Position numbers and translations under genes: made by a program
Notes under the pieces: model-generated
Told to the model about the DNA's origin: nothing
What the model saw: only the letters and a program-made list of their open reading frames with translations
Database searches by the model: none
NCBI RefSeq assembly: GCF_015553625.1
Contig: NZ_JADNGY010000003.1
Location: forward strand, 186,001 to 250,000
From: Streptococcus australis
GTDB taxonomy: Bacteria > Bacillota > Bacilli > Lactobacillales > Streptococcaceae
Reading direction: 5' to 3'
Length of the DNA: 64,000 bases
Part shown: positions 18,815 through 29,392 of the stretch, piece by piece
How positions within the stretch are numbered: position 1 is the stretch's first letter
Layout: the number at the start of each line of letters is the position of its first letter

Positions 18815-19691
18815 TTAAAAATCTTTCTATATCTTGAAGAACCCGCTCCTTGAAGCCTTCTTCTCCTATCTGGTAAAAATGGACCGTCATCCGATTGCGG
18901 AACCAGGTCAACTGGCGCTTGGCAAAGCGGCGCGTGTTTTGCTTGAGCTGCTCTAGAGCCTCTTCTAAACTTTGCTCTCCCTTAAAATAAGGAAAGAGCT
19001 CCTTGTAGCCAATCCCCTTAGCCGCCTGAACCTCAGGATGGTTATCATAGAGCCATTTAGCTTCTTCTAACAAGCCTTGCTCAACCATGAGATCCACCCG
19101 TCGGTTAATGCGGTCATACAAGGCTTGGCGATCATCGTCTAGACAGATCATATAGGTCTCATAGGCTGGAGCTTGATTTTCCAAGTCCTGACCGAAATGG
19201 GCGATCTCCAAAGCCCGCATGGCCCGTCTACGATTGATCTGCGGAATCTCTATTCCTTCTTTCGCTGCTAGCTCAAACAGTTCTTCGTCCGTAAGAGGAG
19301 ACAAGGACTCCCGATAGGCTAGGATATCTTCGTGGGCAACGTCCCCTCCTAGATGATAACCTTCTAGGAGACTTTGGACATAGAGACCTGTCCCTCCAGC
19401 AATAATGGGGAGATGGCCCCGTTCTTGAATCTCCTCGATGGCTTGGCTGGTTTCTTTGACAAAATCATAAGCCGAGTAGGTCTCTGTCACCTCACGGACA
19501 TCGATCAGATGGTGGGGAGCCGCCGCCTGCTCTTCTGGACTAGCCTTGGCTGTCCCAATATCTAGTGTGCGGTAGACTTGCTGACTGTCCCCACTGATGA
19601 CCTCGCCCTGAAAGCGCTGGGCCACCTCGATAGCAAGGGCTGTTTTTCCAACAGCGGTCGGCCCCACTATCACAATTATCTTGTTTTTCAT
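18801..19691 (-). CDS. miaA: tRNA dimethylallyltransferase
   Basis: 296 residues; adds the isopentenyl group to A37 of UNN-reading tRNAs. P-loop [12 protein letters not shown] is at 9-20; [19 protein letters not shown] and [13 protein letters not shown] are intact. I start at MKNK (19691), because AAGGA lies 8 bp before it. The in-frame ATG 24 bp further upstream has no ribosome binding site. It heads the block miaA-hflX-unknown-rnz-SDR-methyltransferase-GNAT. Confidence 0.95.
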   Translation of the reverse strand: MKNKIIVIVGPTAVGKTALAIEVAQRFQGEVISGDSQQVYRTLDIGTAKASPEEQAAAPHHLIDVREVTETYSAYDFVKETSQAIEEIQERGHLPIIAGGTGLYVQSLLEGYHLGGDVAHEDILAYRESLSPLTDEELFELAAKEGIEIPQINRRRAMRALEIAHFGQDLENQAPAYETYMICLDDDRQALYDRINRRVDLMVEQGLLEEAKWLYDNHPEVQAAKGIGYKELFPYFKGEQSLEEALEQLKQNTRRFAKRQLTWFRNRMTVHFYQIGEEGFKERVLQDIERFLNDRN

Positions 19692-19731
19692 CGTTTTTCC
19701 TTGCAAAAATCGCATTTTTTCGTTACCATAT

Positions 19732-19740
19732 ATTATAACA
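19732..19740 (-). promoter_or_regulatory. miaA extended -10 promoter
   Basis: Minus strand TGTTATAAT about 42 bp before the miaA start. It overlaps the leader region of the divergent DUF3042 gene. Confidence 0.6.
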
Positions 19741-19774
19741 TAAAAATTTAAAGTTCTAAAAAGGAGAAATTCTC

Positions 19775-19945
19775 ATGGCTAAAGGATTTGGTAAAGGTTT
19801 TGTTACTGGTGTTGCTGGTACTGTCGCTGCTGTAGCAGGTGCAGTTTATACTTTCAAGAAGAAAGTCATCGAGCCAGAAGAACAAAAAGCAGCTTTCATC
19901 GAAGAAAATCGTAAAAAAGCAGCACGTCGTCGTGTATCACACTAA
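19775..19945 (+). CDS. DUF3042 family small protein
   Basis: 56-residue protein beginning MAKGFGKGFVTGVAG, with a short hydrophobic, Ala/Val/Gly-rich segment (about 9-25) followed by a KKK turn and a highly charged helical tail rich in Lys, Arg and Glu. It matches the small DUF3042 proteins of lactic acid bacteria, of unknown function and probably membrane-associated. Strong ribosome binding site AAGGAG 7 bp before the ATG and a strong terminator after the stop make it a real gene. It diverges from miaA. The codon usage is highly biased, as in well-expressed genes. Confidence 0.9.
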   Translation: MAKGFGKGFVTGVAGTVAAVAGAVYTFKKKVIEPEEQKAAFIEENRKKAARRRVSH

Positions 19946-19951
19946 TCAGTC

Positions 19952-19981
19952 AAAAAAGCTCCGGAAAACCGGAGCTTTTTT
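19952..19981. terminator. Bidirectional terminator after the DUF3042 gene
   Basis: AAAAAAGCTCCGG-AAAA-CCGGAGCTTTTTT, convergent between the DUF3042 and DUF4298 genes. Confidence 0.93.
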
Positions 19982-19987
19982 GTGTTC

Positions 19988-20293
19988 TTATCGTTCTTTT
20001 AACATCTTGGTCGCAAGGTCTAACATCTCCACTGCCTTTTGGTAATGCTCGTCCAACAAATCGTAGACGGCATCTTCGGATAAGACACCACAGTAGACCT
20101 CTTCAGGAAAGTCTGGCTGATTAGACAGTTCGACATCCTCCATATAGACCTGGCTAGTGTAGTAATCGCGAAGGGCGATATAGCTAGACTGGCCTGCTTC
20201 TACTCGTCGCAAACATGCTTCAAGTTCTTCGATTAAGCCTTTGTAGACGTTGAGATGGCCTTCCATCTCTTGGATTCGTTCGATAGGAGTCAT
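19988..20293 (-). CDS. DUF4298 domain-containing protein
   Basis: 101-residue acidic, mostly helical protein. It has a coiled-coil-like N-terminus (IERIQEMEGHLNVYKGLIEE) and a LSEDAVYDLLDEHYQKAVEM C-terminal helix, fitting DUF4298 as I know it. It follows rexA by 2 bp and ends at the operon terminator, so it is expressed with the RexAB nuclease. No function is known. Confidence 0.8.
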   Translation of the reverse strand: MTPIERIQEMEGHLNVYKGLIEELEACLRRVEAGQSSYIALRDYYTSQVYMEDVELSNQPDFPEEVYCGVLSEDAVYDLLDEHYQKAVEMLDLATKMLKER

Positions 20294-20295
20294 GA

Positions 20296-23200
20296 TTAAT
20301 CCTTTCTATCTGCTAGAGAAACGACTTGCAATTGCTCGCCTCCTAGTAAGATTAAATACGATTCGATGTTGTCTATACCATACGAGCGGCGGAGGGCTTC
20401 TGCGTAGAGTTCCAGTTGGGCTTGGTAGCGATCTAGCAAGTCCTGAGGATTGCGGTAGCGGTCTGTCTTGTAGTCAAAGAGAAGAATCCGATCTTCTAGA
20501 AGCAGGTAGCCGTCCAAGATCCCCCGGACTACAAAGTCCTGGCCACTGGTTGGATCCGTCTTGAGCATAGCAAATGGGGCTTCACGATGGACTTTCCCAG
20601 ACTCCTTGAGCAAGAGTTGGCCCAAGTCAGTCTGGAAGAAAGCTAAGATCTTCTTGAGGTCGATTCGCTCCTTGACAGCTGGGCTGGCATTGACCTCTTG
20701 GAGAACCATTGTTAAACTCTCCATCGTTGGAACTGTCGTCAATGGAATTCGTTGCATTAGTTCATGGAGGGCACTGCCGACTGCTGCCCCTGTCACAGCT
20801 TCTTCTTTGCCAAAGGTTGGAAACTCAAAGCTTGGTAATGGGACGTCCGCTTTTTCCATGAGATCCACTCCTTCGATATCTTGGATGGGTTCATAGAATT
20901 TTTTGATTTGACTTGGGGTCCGCACACTAGGGAGTTGGATAGCTGCTTGGTACTGGGTGTTGAGCCGGTCTACAGATTCTAAGACATCTAAGGCACGGCG
21001 AATCTCTTCTGATTGGCGGTTGTCCTTCAGTTCATCGACTGGGAGGGACGTCTTCAACTCCAAGTGACCGATTTGCTCCGGCGTCAAGTCTTGGTCGGTC
21101 ACAAAATGAGTCTGATAGGCTAAGTGTTGCTGGGCAAAGACTGCCTGAATGGCATAGAGCCAGTCTTGGAAACAATTGATTTCCTTGCGAAGAGTTGGGC
21201 TCAAGCGTCCATTGACACTGGCTCCCCATTTTCTCTCTTCCAGCTTATCCTGCCGGCCCTTACCGACAAGATAGAGCTTGCGCTCTGCTCGAGTCATAGC
21301 GACATAGAGAAGGCGCATCTGCTCCGACAAGGCTGCCAGACGAATTTCCTCGACATTTCGCTGGTAAGGCAGGGTCTCAATGACCAATCGAACCGCCTCA
21401 GGAAGTCCCTCTTGATCAGACTCGACAGGAAGATTCGCAATATACTTGATGCCCACCCCATTTTTCCGACTGATAACTGCATTGGTAGACAGTTCTTTGC
21501 CGACAAACTTTTTATCGGTATTGAGGATAAAGACGTAGGGGAACTCAAGTCCTTTGCTCTTATGGATGGTCATGAGTTGGACAGCATCCTTAGGAACTGC
21601 CTGGGCAACATTGGCCAAGTCGTGCTGGTTTTCCAAGATCTTATCAATCATGGAGATAAAGCGAGGCAATCCCTTGAAACTAGAACTTTCGAAGTCATTT
21701 GCCCGAAGGGTCAAGGCATAGAGATTGGCCTGCCGTTGGGCACCATTTGGCAGGGCACCCACATAATCATAGTAGTGGCGATCCTGGTAAATCTTCCAAA
21801 GCAGGTCATAGAGAGAATGCGTCTGGGCATAGTCACGCCAGGCATCCAGTGTCTCCATAAAGCGAGTGAGTTTCTCTCTTAAGCTTGAATCGATCAACTG
21901 AGGAGCACTTCCAGTCTGGTCTAAGGCATGTTGCAGTCTTTCATAGAGATTTTCTGCTTTTTTGCCTTCAACTCCCTGTAAAGCTAAACGAGCTAACTGG
22001 TCCTCGTCAAATTCAAACATGGCTGATTTCATGAGAGCCACCAAGGGATAGTCCTGTAAGGGATTGTTAATGGTCCGGAGGGTATCCAAGAGGACCATGA
22101 CCTCAACGGACTGAAGGTAGTTTTCCTCTCCCCCGTCCGCAACGATAGGAATCTGATAGGCTTCAAAGGCTGAAAGTACCTTGTCGTTACGGGTCCGTGA
22201 AGCCGTCAAAAGCGTGATATCTTTGAAGTTTACCCCTTCTTCATTGTGAAGGCGGATGATCTCCTTGATGACCAAAAGGACTTCACCTGAAGATAGGCTA
22301 TCCCCTTCTTGCTTCTCTTCTTCACTTGTTTCAGCTGCGTCCTGACTGCCATCATAGAGCAGGAACTCCGTCTCATAAGCTGGCGTCGGCTCTTTCTTCT
22401 CCGGATTTCCCGCAATCAAGCGGTGGCTCTGGTCATAGAGAATCTCTCCAACTTCCTCATCCATGAGGCGTTCAAAGACATGGTTGGTCGCTTCTAAGAC
22501 CTCTACATGGCTCCGGAAATTCTCTTTGAGCAGGATCAATTCGCCATCTGCCCCTTCTTCTTGGTAGGCCTTAAACTTGTCATTAAAAATCTGAGGATCC
22601 GCCTGACGGAAGCGGTAGATAGACTGCTTGATATCTCCCACCATGAAGCGGTTGTGGCCATTAGACAAGAGCTCCAACATCCGCTCTTGAGTGTGGTTGG
22701 TATCTTGGTACTCATCGACCATGACCTCGTGGTAGCGCTCCTGATAGAGACTGCGGATATGAGGAAATTCTTCAAGAATCTGGATGGCAAAATGGCTGAT
22801 GTCGCCAAATTCAAAGGTATTTTCCTGCTTCTTGCGTTCCAAATATGCAATCGAGAAAGCTTGGACAAAATCCCTGAGCAAGACTAGCAAAGGCAAGGGT
22901 TCATCCTTGAAGCGAATCTGATAGGTTAGTTGGTAGTGCTGGGAGGCTGCTGCGCGCAAGGCTTCGATGCGTTCTTTGCGTTCGTCATTAAAGGCAGTAG
23001 CTAACTCTTTCAGGTCTTCTTTTCGTGTCGTGATGGTCAGACTTCGTCCTCCGCTGGCACGGGAGATTAAGACCACCCGCTCCAAGACCTCAAAAATCGC
23101 TTCCTGGCTGGGTTTCTCATTGAGACTAGCAATCAAGTCTTGAATAGCGGTGACATTTTCTTGGTACTTGGCTCCTGAAAATGCTTGTCCTTCATTTGCC

Positions 23201-23973
23201 AGATGGAAAGTAAAGAACGATTCCAATTCAAAGAGTTGCTCTTTTACCTCTTGGGCTAACTGGTCCAAGGCTTCATCATAGTCCAGATCCTCATAGCCTT
23301 TGAGGAAGGACTCCTTCAACCAGATGAGAGGATCCGCAGTGGATTGGAGGAAGTCTACTAGTGCATAAACCTGCTCCTTAAAGCCAGCTAGCGACTTGCC
23401 CTTTCCTGTAAAGTTCTTAACTAGACGACTAAAGAGGCGGTCAGGCCCTTGCTCCTCATAAAAGCGCTCAAAGACTTGTTCAAAACAGTCATTCTTGAGT
23501 AAGGACTGCTCGCTCGCACTTTGAAGGATGCGGAAAGTCCGCGAGAGGCCTAATAAATAGCCGTATTTGGAGACCAGTCGCTGCGTGAAGGCATCCATGG
23601 TCCCGATATCACTAGTTGGTAATTCTGCGATTTGTTGAGCCAAGTGGCGCATGAGCTCCTCATCCTTGGTAGACTTGAGGCTCTTCTCCAACTCCTTTTC
23701 TAAGCGTTCCTTGAGCTCAGTTGCTGCCTTAACCGTAAAGGTCGAGATAAACAATTGCTGGATGGAAACCCCTCGGTGCAATTGATCCAGGATCCGTTGG
23801 ACCATGACAAAGGTCTTCCCAGAACCAGCCGAAGCTGATACTAGGATATTGGTTCCTGACGAATAGATGGCTTCTATTTGCTCAGGGGTCCGTTTTTGTT
23901 CCTTGTCAGACAGGGCCTCCTGGATTTGGAGGTCTTGAATCTGACTGTGACTTAAAAATTCAATTGGTTTCAT
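20296..23973 (-). CDS. rexA: ATP-dependent helicase/nuclease subunit A (RexA/AddA)
   Basis: 1225 residues. UvrD-type helicase: Walker [12 protein letters not shown] (45-55), [12 protein letters not shown] motif [18 protein letters not shown], and motif [18 protein letters not shown]. The C-terminal RecB-like nuclease domain carries [10 protein letters not shown]. With RexB it processes double-strand breaks at Chi sites for RecA recombination. The start overlaps the rexB stop (ATGA). Confidence 0.96.
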   Translation of the reverse strand: MKPIEFLSHSQIQDLQIQEALSDKEQKRTPEQIEAIYSSGTNILVSASAGSGKTFVMVQRILDQLHRGVSIQQLFISTFTVKAATELKERLEKELEKSLKSTKDEELMRHLAQQIAELPTSDIGTMDAFTQRLVSKYGYLLGLSRTFRILQSASEQSLLKNDCFEQVFERFYEEQGPDRLFSRLVKNFTGKGKSLAGFKEQVYALVDFLQSTADPLIWLKESFLKGYEDLDYDEALDQLAQEVKEQLFELESFFTFHLANEGQAFSGAKYQENVTAIQDLIASLNEKPSQEAIFEVLERVVLISRASGGRSLTITTRKEDLKELATAFNDERKERIEALRAAASQHYQLTYQIRFKDEPLPLLVLLRDFVQAFSIAYLERKKQENTFEFGDISHFAIQILEEFPHIRSLYQERYHEVMVDEYQDTNHTQERMLELLSNGHNRFMVGDIKQSIYRFRQADPQIFNDKFKAYQEEGADGELILLKENFRSHVEVLEATNHVFERLMDEEVGEILYDQSHRLIAGNPEKKEPTPAYETEFLLYDGSQDAAETSEEEKQEGDSLSSGEVLLVIKEIIRLHNEEGVNFKDITLLTASRTRNDKVLSAFEAYQIPIVADGGEENYLQSVEVMVLLDTLRTINNPLQDYPLVALMKSAMFEFDEDQLARLALQGVEGKKAENLYERLQHALDQTGSAPQLIDSSLREKLTRFMETLDAWRDYAQTHSLYDLLWKIYQDRHYYDYVGALPNGAQRQANLYALTLRANDFESSSFKGLPRFISMIDKILENQHDLANVAQAVPKDAVQLMTIHKSKGLEFPYVFILNTDKKFVGKELSTNAVISRKNGVGIKYIANLPVESDQEGLPEAVRLVIETLPYQRNVEEIRLAALSEQMRLLYVAMTRAERKLYLVGKGRQDKLEERKWGASVNGRLSPTLRKEINCFQDWLYAIQAVFAQQHLAYQTHFVTDQDLTPEQIGHLELKTSLPVDELKDNRQSEEIRRALDVLESVDRLNTQYQAAIQLPSVRTPSQIKKFYEPIQDIEGVDLMEKADVPLPSFEFPTFGKEEAVTGAAVGSALHELMQRIPLTTVPTMESLTMVLQEVNASPAVKERIDLKKILAFFQTDLGQLLLKESGKVHREAPFAMLKTDPTSGQDFVVRGILDGYLLLEDRILLFDYKTDRYRNPQDLLDRYQAQLELYAEALRRSYGIDNIESYLILLGGEQLQVVSLADRKD

Positions 23974-26900
23974 TGATTCAATTCCTCCTTCATTTTTTCT
24001 ATCCAGGCCTGACGGAGCTTGTCACCGACTGGGCGTTTGTCATACTGACTTAGGTCCAGTTTCTTCAAGAAACGGGCTTGTCCTAGGTGGCGATTGGCTT
24101 CAAATCCCGTAATCGATTTATATTGTTCTACATACGGAGCAATGCTTCGACCATTTTCAGTATAAGGGTTGATAGCAAAGTCACCCGACAAGATACCTTC
24201 GGCTGCTTGTTGATAGAGATGGGCATTGTAGAGCAAGAGCAGATCTAGCTCCTCTTGACTCAGCAACATGGCCTTGTTTTTCTCATAGCTCTCCCCTAAT
24301 TGACTGGCTTGGTCTGCCAAGAAGAGCCCCTTGTATTGTTGGGATTTTAGAACCGCTTGGACAGCATCTTCGACCGCCTTGGTATCCTTGAGAGGCACCA
24401 AAGGATCCGTCATCTGCAAATACATGGCACCGAAAATCCCCTTGTCAGGATCAAACGCCTGAAAGTCTTTGATAGCAGATAGATAAGTTGGCAACTGGGA
24501 GTTGAGGCCATTATAGAACTTCTCAAAGTTAAACTTAGTCTCACTGGACTTATAGTCCACCACTCCCAAGGCCCCTGTCTCAGACAGCCGATCAATCCTA
24601 TCAACCTTGCCCTTGACCAAGAGCGGACGACCATCTTCTAAGGTTAAGAAGGGGCGATCTTCTCGGCCGAAGAGAGCTTCCTCTCCAATGGTTTCAATAC
24701 TGTCATTGTGGGCGAGGACACGACCAGTCGCCCGAGCTGTATCCAGGAGCAATTCTTTTGAAAAAGCGGCCATAGCATTCTCCTGATAAAGGAGGGCAAA
24801 CTCTGTCTCCTGGCTGGTTTCGCGAATGGCCTTGTGCAAGCGCTCATCAAAATCTCCTTCTGAAGGATCTTTCAGCACCCGTTCAAAAATACGGTGCAAG
24901 AAATTCCCATGGCTTCTCGCGTCTGGGCGCAAGTGCCACTCCTCCTGCAAACCTAGGACATAGTGAAGATAATAGCTATATTGGTTTTGGTAGTAGGTGT
25001 TGAGAGCTGAGGCAGATAAAGACAGAGCCTGCCCTTTTGGATAAAGGACTTCCAGCGTCTCATCCTCTAAGACCTTGGTCGTCAAGCTGTGGCTGATTTG
25101 CGGGATATGCAAGCCTTCTGAAGCTAATTTCTTCCGAAGAATGCGAATGGCAACTGCCCAGAAGGTCGCTTCTTCCTTGCTCAACTCCTGGTCAATTTCT
25201 CCCTGGTGCAATTCAATCAGTCGAGCTAAGAGGGCCTGGTAAGACCCCATATCTTCACTAGAGGCCCTTGCCTTCTTCTCAATGACGGGTAGAGCAAGCG
25301 GTGCCTTGGTCAGCTCGAACAAGTAAGGGGACATCTTATCGTCCACCTCATTGACAAGAATAGGGCTGGATAAGACCAGCTGTTTGGTGGCCGCATTGAA
25401 GAGAGATAGGGCGACGAAGCGATTCTTCCGTAAGTTGTCCTGACTGGCAATTTGGAGATTAGCCTGTTGGTCTGAAGCTTGGTTCAGGACCTGACGCTCC
25501 TCATCCGTCAGCAAGGATTGGTCCTTGGCAATCTTAGGGAAACGCTCCTGGGTCAAGCCAATGGCATAGACATAAGGAGCTGATAAGGGCTCAATCAAAT
25601 CATAGGACTGGACTGTCACCACATCGACAGTCGCAGGGACCGTTCGATAACTTGCCAACAAGATCCCTGACAAGAGAAGGCTAAGAAAATCATCTAAGGT
25701 CACCTTGATTTGATCAAAGACCTGGGCAAATTGTTCTAGCACATGGCTAAAGGACTTCCATACCTGGTCATAGCGTTCCATTTCCTGTTCAGAGCCACGA
25801 CTGGCTAACTGTTGCATGTTTTGCGCCAACTGGGCATCTTGACAAAACTGGGCAAACTTTTTCAGTAGCCCCTGGCTGGTCTGGCTCTTGGTCTTATAAA
25901 ATTCCTGCAAGGGACTGATGACCTGCTGGCGAATCTGGTTGAGACGCTCTAGGTCAAATTTGTCATGGTGATTGGCTGTAAAGTCACGAGAAAAGGCAGC
26001 TAAACCCTTGATTTCTGCAAAGCGAACATATTGTTCAAAATGGTCGATGTCCTCTCGCGTTAGCGCCCCATAGAGCCCCGTCTTCAAGAGATTGACCACA
26101 TCCTCGGTCAAAAACCGATAGCGACGAAGACGGTCCAAGGATTCCACCCATTGGACCAGGGGATGCTGGGACATGGACTCACTCTTTCCAAGATAAAAGG
26201 GAATCTGGTACTGGTCAAAGATGGTTTTGAGCTGGAGCTGATAAGCATCCACATCCCCCAAGAGGACTCGAATATCTTTGTAACGAGCTCCCTCATACAG
26301 ACGCTGGCGAATGGAGCGGGCTACAGCCTCTAATTCTTCCTTTTGATGGTTACAGGTCCAAATCTCTACTGCTTCTCGATCTTGATCAAACAGCTCACCC
26401 TCTACCTCTGTAAAGTCATAACGAGCTTCCAAGATCCGCGTCATACGACTAAAGGCATCCTCTTTTCCTTGACCGACATAGCTTGGCGTGACCTGGTAGG
26501 TCCTAGCCAAGTCTAGCAGGAAGTCGACACTTGCCTGGTAGAGATTGCCCTCACGAAAGCTCGAGCGATAGGCTTTCTCACTGGCGTATGCCCCAATAAT
26601 GATCTCGACGCCCTTGTCGTGCAGTAAATGAACCAGGTAGTCCTCCTCGGCTGAGAAACGCGTAAAACCGTCAATTACTAGGGCCAAGTCTTTCAACTCC
26701 TCATCCAAATCTCCCTTGATAAGATGAGAGGCAAAACTAGCCAACTTAGACTCAGACTCAAAAGAACCTGCAACTAACTGGTCTTGAACAGCCTTCAAGA
26801 TATGGATCAAGTCTTCTCTCTTCTCCTGATCTGGCAAGGCATCCAAGTCGGATGCTGTCATCTGGGCTGTCTGCAACTCATGAAAGAGCTGGATCAATTG

Positions 26901-27248
26901 TTGGATAAACTGGGGATCCTTCTTAAGACGGGCATAAACCTTGAGCTCTTCATCCGGCATCTGAGAAAGCACCTTAAAAAAGAGCATGCCAAGACCGATA
27001 TCATCGAGCGACTGCTGCTGGTGACTTTCATTGAGTGTAAAATAGCGTGCCATCTGAGCAAAGCGCGTAATGGTGATGGCAAAAGAAGCCTTCTGGTCTA
27101 TGAGTTGCAAGACTTTGTGCTCCTTCTCAAAAGACAGGGAGTTGGGCGCGATATAAAAGACCCGCTTCCCTTCTTCAACCAAGCGATTAGCTTCATCCAC
27201 CAAGACCTGGGTTAAAGGCGTTCGAATATCTGTATAGACTAATTTCAT
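23970..27248 (-). CDS. rexB: ATP-dependent nuclease subunit B (RexB/AddB)
   Basis: 1092 residues, in line with streptococcal/lactococcal RexB. The N-terminal helicase-like fold has no intact Walker A ([12 protein letters not shown] in its place), as I understand is usual for RexB. A C-terminal nuclease motif GVVDYKSSE follows, with [15 protein letters not shown] residues before it ([13 protein letters not shown]). First gene of the rexB-rexA-DUF4298 operon, with promoter TGGTATAAT about 33 bp upstream. Confidence 0.95.
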   Translation of the reverse strand: MKLVYTDIRTPLTQVLVDEANRLVEEGKRVFYIAPNSLSFEKEHKVLQLIDQKASFAITITRFAQMARYFTLNESHQQQSLDDIGLGMLFFKVLSQMPDEELKVYARLKKDPQFIQQLIQLFHELQTAQMTASDLDALPDQEKREDLIHILKAVQDQLVAGSFESESKLASFASHLIKGDLDEELKDLALVIDGFTRFSAEEDYLVHLLHDKGVEIIIGAYASEKAYRSSFREGNLYQASVDFLLDLARTYQVTPSYVGQGKEDAFSRMTRILEARYDFTEVEGELFDQDREAVEIWTCNHQKEELEAVARSIRQRLYEGARYKDIRVLLGDVDAYQLQLKTIFDQYQIPFYLGKSESMSQHPLVQWVESLDRLRRYRFLTEDVVNLLKTGLYGALTREDIDHFEQYVRFAEIKGLAAFSRDFTANHHDKFDLERLNQIRQQVISPLQEFYKTKSQTSQGLLKKFAQFCQDAQLAQNMQQLASRGSEQEMERYDQVWKSFSHVLEQFAQVFDQIKVTLDDFLSLLLSGILLASYRTVPATVDVVTVQSYDLIEPLSAPYVYAIGLTQERFPKIAKDQSLLTDEERQVLNQASDQQANLQIASQDNLRKNRFVALSLFNAATKQLVLSSPILVNEVDDKMSPYLFELTKAPLALPVIEKKARASSEDMGSYQALLARLIELHQGEIDQELSKEEATFWAVAIRILRKKLASEGLHIPQISHSLTTKVLEDETLEVLYPKGQALSLSASALNTYYQNQYSYYLHYVLGLQEEWHLRPDARSHGNFLHRIFERVLKDPSEGDFDERLHKAIRETSQETEFALLYQENAMAAFSKELLLDTARATGRVLAHNDSIETIGEEALFGREDRPFLTLEDGRPLLVKGKVDRIDRLSETGALGVVDYKSSETKFNFEKFYNGLNSQLPTYLSAIKDFQAFDPDKGIFGAMYLQMTDPLVPLKDTKAVEDAVQAVLKSQQYKGLFLADQASQLGESYEKNKAMLLSQEELDLLLLYNAHLYQQAAEGILSGDFAINPYTENGRSIAPYVEQYKSITGFEANRHLGQARFLKKLDLSQYDKRPVGDKLRQAWIEKMKEELNQ

Positions 27249-27279
27249 AATGTTAGGATTCCTGTAAAATGATAGTTCT

Positions 27280-27288
27280 ATTATACCA
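27280..27288 (-). promoter_or_regulatory. rexB extended -10 promoter
   Basis: Minus strand TGGTATAAT about 33 bp before the rexB start. Confidence 0.65.
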
Positions 27289-27343
27289 TCTTTGCGCCTT
27301 TTCTACAGGGATTTTCCTAGAGTTCTGGCAAGTCAAAGCAGAT

Positions 27344-27374
27344 AAAAAACTGGACAAAACGTCCAGTTTTAAAA
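27344..27374 (-). terminator. ACTGGAC hairpin terminator between the CPBP gene and rexB
   Basis: AAAACTGGAC-loop-GTCCAGTTTT with T-run on the minus strand. A second hairpin with the same stem core lies at 27624-27647, on the other side of MITE copy 2. Confidence 0.75.
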
Positions 27375-27464
27375 TTTATACCAACTATTTTTTACATAAA
27401 ATGGTTAGATAATTTTTTTATAAAAGTCTTTCTATATTTTTGAGTCTTTTTAACAGAAAAAAAA

Positions 27465-27594
27465 CTTTCCGCCGTGAGAAAAGTGCCTGAAACGCAATTG
27501 TTTCAGGCACACGGAATTATTGAGACCTTAGGCTCAATAATTAGTCATGGAACTTCTACGAAGTTCGCTGACGTCCGTACTCACCTAAGGAAAG
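27465..27594. repeat. MITE-like inverted-repeat element, copy 2
   Basis: 130-bp inverted copy of the 29-207 element. It shares the ends CTTTCCGCCGTGAG and CTCACCTAAGGAAAG, the GTGCCTGAAAC/GTTTCAGGCAC hairpin and the GACGTCCGTACTCACC block. The centre differs: copy 1 carries an extra hairpin. It sits between two ACTGGAC hairpins in the 410-bp gap between the CPBP gene and rexB; the rest of that gap (27375-27464) shows nothing else. Confidence 0.75.
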
Positions 27595-27623
27595 ATTTTC
27601 ATAAGACTTTATCTTAAATATGA

Positions 27624-27647
27624 AATTGGACAAACAGTCCAGTTTTT
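27624..27647 (-). terminator. Second ACTGGAC hairpin after the CPBP protease gene
   Basis: Minus strand ACTGGACTGTTTGTCCAATTT, 12 bp after the stop codon of the CPBP gene. The T-run is weak on this side. Confidence 0.5.
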
Positions 27648-27658
27648 TAACTATGTTA

Positions 27659-28426
27659 TTAGCTTCCCCAATTGATCAAAAGATAGAGTATGCTAGAGCC
27701 AAACATATCGGCCAAAGCATGCATGAGGAAGAATGGCAAAAGATTTTTGATCACCTTCTTGTAGAGGAAATAGTAGAAGAGTCCATAGATAACTCCGATG
27801 ACCACTGCCCAAAGCAAACCTTGGTAGGTATGGAAGGAGATCCGAATCAAGATTGAATAAGCCAGTGCCCACCACTTGTACTTGTCATTAACAGATGTCA
27901 TGACTCCTAAGAAGAAGAACTCTTCGTAGAAACCATTCAGCAAGGCATAAGCAATCGCCATGGGACTAAGCGCTAAGAACTTGTGAATAATCTGCATGGG
28001 ATCGATATAAGGAAGGAGATTGATATTGAAGTAATCGTACTCTCCACTCACCGTTGTCACGATATCCCCAAACAGACCAACAATGGCAAAGATCAAAGGT
28101 ACCCAAAAGAGGACGGACCATTTAAATCGAATTGGAAGCTGTTTAAAATCGAAATTCCTGAGCAGCAAGTAAGCCAAGGCAAGGGCTAATAAGATAATCT
28201 GTAAAGTAAAGTTACTGGAGTAGGCTGCCCCATCCGTTGCTGTATTGGTAGCTGTCTCCGTGGCTGTGCTAACGGTTTGCGCAACTGGTTGAAGACTGGC
28301 AAGGAAGAGTTCTGTAGACCAGACAATAAACTGCCCAAACATGATCGCAGTCAAAATAGCGATATCATACCATTTGAGCTCTTTTAATGGCTTTTCAGGT
28401 CGTATAAATTTAAGAATGTTCATCAT
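27659..28426 (-). CDS. CPBP family intramembrane metalloprotease (CAAX/Abi)
   Basis: 255-residue polytopic membrane protein. Motif 1 is YEEFFFLG (EE at 168-169), motif 2 has FHTYQG (FH at 198-199), and motif 3 is HALAD (236-240). These are the Glu/His ligands of the Abi/CPBP glutamic-type intramembrane proteases. Streptococcal members are linked to bacteriocin self-immunity or protein processing, but no bacteriocin gene is adjacent, so the role is open. Two adjacent ATGs fit AAGG; the second (28423, MNILK) has the better spacing. The C-terminal codons for LLINWGS* recur as a 17-bp match at 48326-48342. Confidence 0.88.
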   Translation of the reverse strand: MMNILKFIRPEKPLKELKWYDIAILTAIMFGQFIVWSTELFLASLQPVAQTVSTATETATNTATDGAAYSSNFTLQIILLALALAYLLLRNFDFKQLPIRFKWSVLFWVPLIFAIVGLFGDIVTTVSGEYDYFNINLLPYIDPMQIIHKFLALSPMAIAYALLNGFYEEFFFLGVMTSVNDKYKWWALAYSILIRISFHTYQGLLWAVVIGVIYGLFYYFLYKKVIKNLLPFFLMHALADMFGSSILYLLINWGS

Positions 28427-28531
28427 TCATCCTTCTATTCCCATAATGGAAGTGTTTTTGATAGTTCTACTATAAAAGAATATGCTTAAAGAAACTTTAA
28501 TTCTTAGTTAGTAATAAAATACTATTAGTAA

Positions 28532-28709
28532 AGAGGCTGTGACAAAAGTCCGGCCTCTCAATTGTCTTTGGATTGTCAATCAAGACGCAGTGGTTGAGTG
28601 GGCTCTACTACGCTGATTTCATCAGCTTTTACAGCCCTACTCAACTGTGCGGAGGTGGGACGACGAAATCGAATTCAAACGAATGACCGATTTCTGTCCC
28701 ACTCTCTCT
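28532..28709. repeat. Structured intergenic repeat, copy C
   Basis: Same orientation as copy B. The hairpin-3 end (CCCACTCTCTCTC) runs into the ktrA stop codon. In this copy hairpin 1 is partly mispaired (GAGGCTGTGAC against GTCCGGCCTC). Confidence 0.88.
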
Positions 28710-29383
28710 CAGTTTGTTTCCTCTAAGAGGTCTTGGATTCTATCCAGATACTGGTTGTCTGTCACCGCCATCACGCGCACCCCTTCTGGCCAGATAAAGT
28801 CGGGACCAATCTGACTTCGCAAAGGCTGGTCTTCCGCATCTCGATAGCCAATAATATTGAGTTGATATTGGTCTCTGATTTCCAAGTCTCGGATGCTTTT
28901 TCCTACCCAGCTAGCTGGAACCGTAAACTCGACCACCACCACTTCTTCATCCAACTGGAAAACTTCAATCCCATGTTGGAAGAGAATCATCTTAGCTAGG
29001 GACATTCCCGCTTCCACCTCTGGTAGGATGACCAAATCAGCCCCAATCTTCTCAAGGACTTCCTTGGTCACTTCATTCTTGACCTTGGCAATGACGTGCT
29101 CGACGCCCAATGCCTTACAGTGCATGACCGCCAGCACACTGGACTCCAAGTTTTCTCCCGTCGCGATCACGACTGTGTCACAGGTACCGATATCAGCCGC
29201 ATCCAAGAGGTCCATTTCTGTAATGTCTCCAACAATTCCAGTCGTAATCATGGATTCATATTGGTTGATCACATCTGCGTGATCATCAATTGCAATAATA
29301 TCCACATCCTGATCCTGTAAGGTTTTCAGGACACTCTGTCCAAAAATTCCTAATCCTAAAATTCCAATGGTTCGATTCGCCAT
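28709..29383 (-). CDS. ktrA: potassium uptake regulatory subunit (KtrA/TrkA)
   Basis: 224 residues: an N-terminal RCK Rossmann domain (GILGLGIFGQSVL, about 7-19) with the acidic ligand stretch IIAIDDHADVI, then a C-terminal RCK_C domain (about 140-224). It forms the octameric ring that gates the Ktr channel in response to nucleotides. It lies 9 bp after the channel gene. The stop is at the edge of structured repeat copy C. Confidence 0.92.
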   Translation of the reverse strand: MANRTIGILGLGIFGQSVLKTLQDQDVDIIAIDDHADVINQYESMITTGIVGDITEMDLLDAADIGTCDTVVIATGENLESSVLAVMHCKALGVEHVIAKVKNEVTKEVLEKIGADLVILPEVEAGMSLAKMILFQHGIEVFQLDEEVVVVEFTVPASWVGKSIRDLEIRDQYQLNIIGYRDAEDQPLRSQIGPDFIWPEGVRVMAVTDNQYLDRIQDLLEETN

Positions 29384-29392
29384 AAGTTTCTC

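Noticed and set aside
27659..28426. bacteriocin immunity locus around the CPBP protease
   Set aside because: No double-glycine leader peptide gene or exporter in the flanks.
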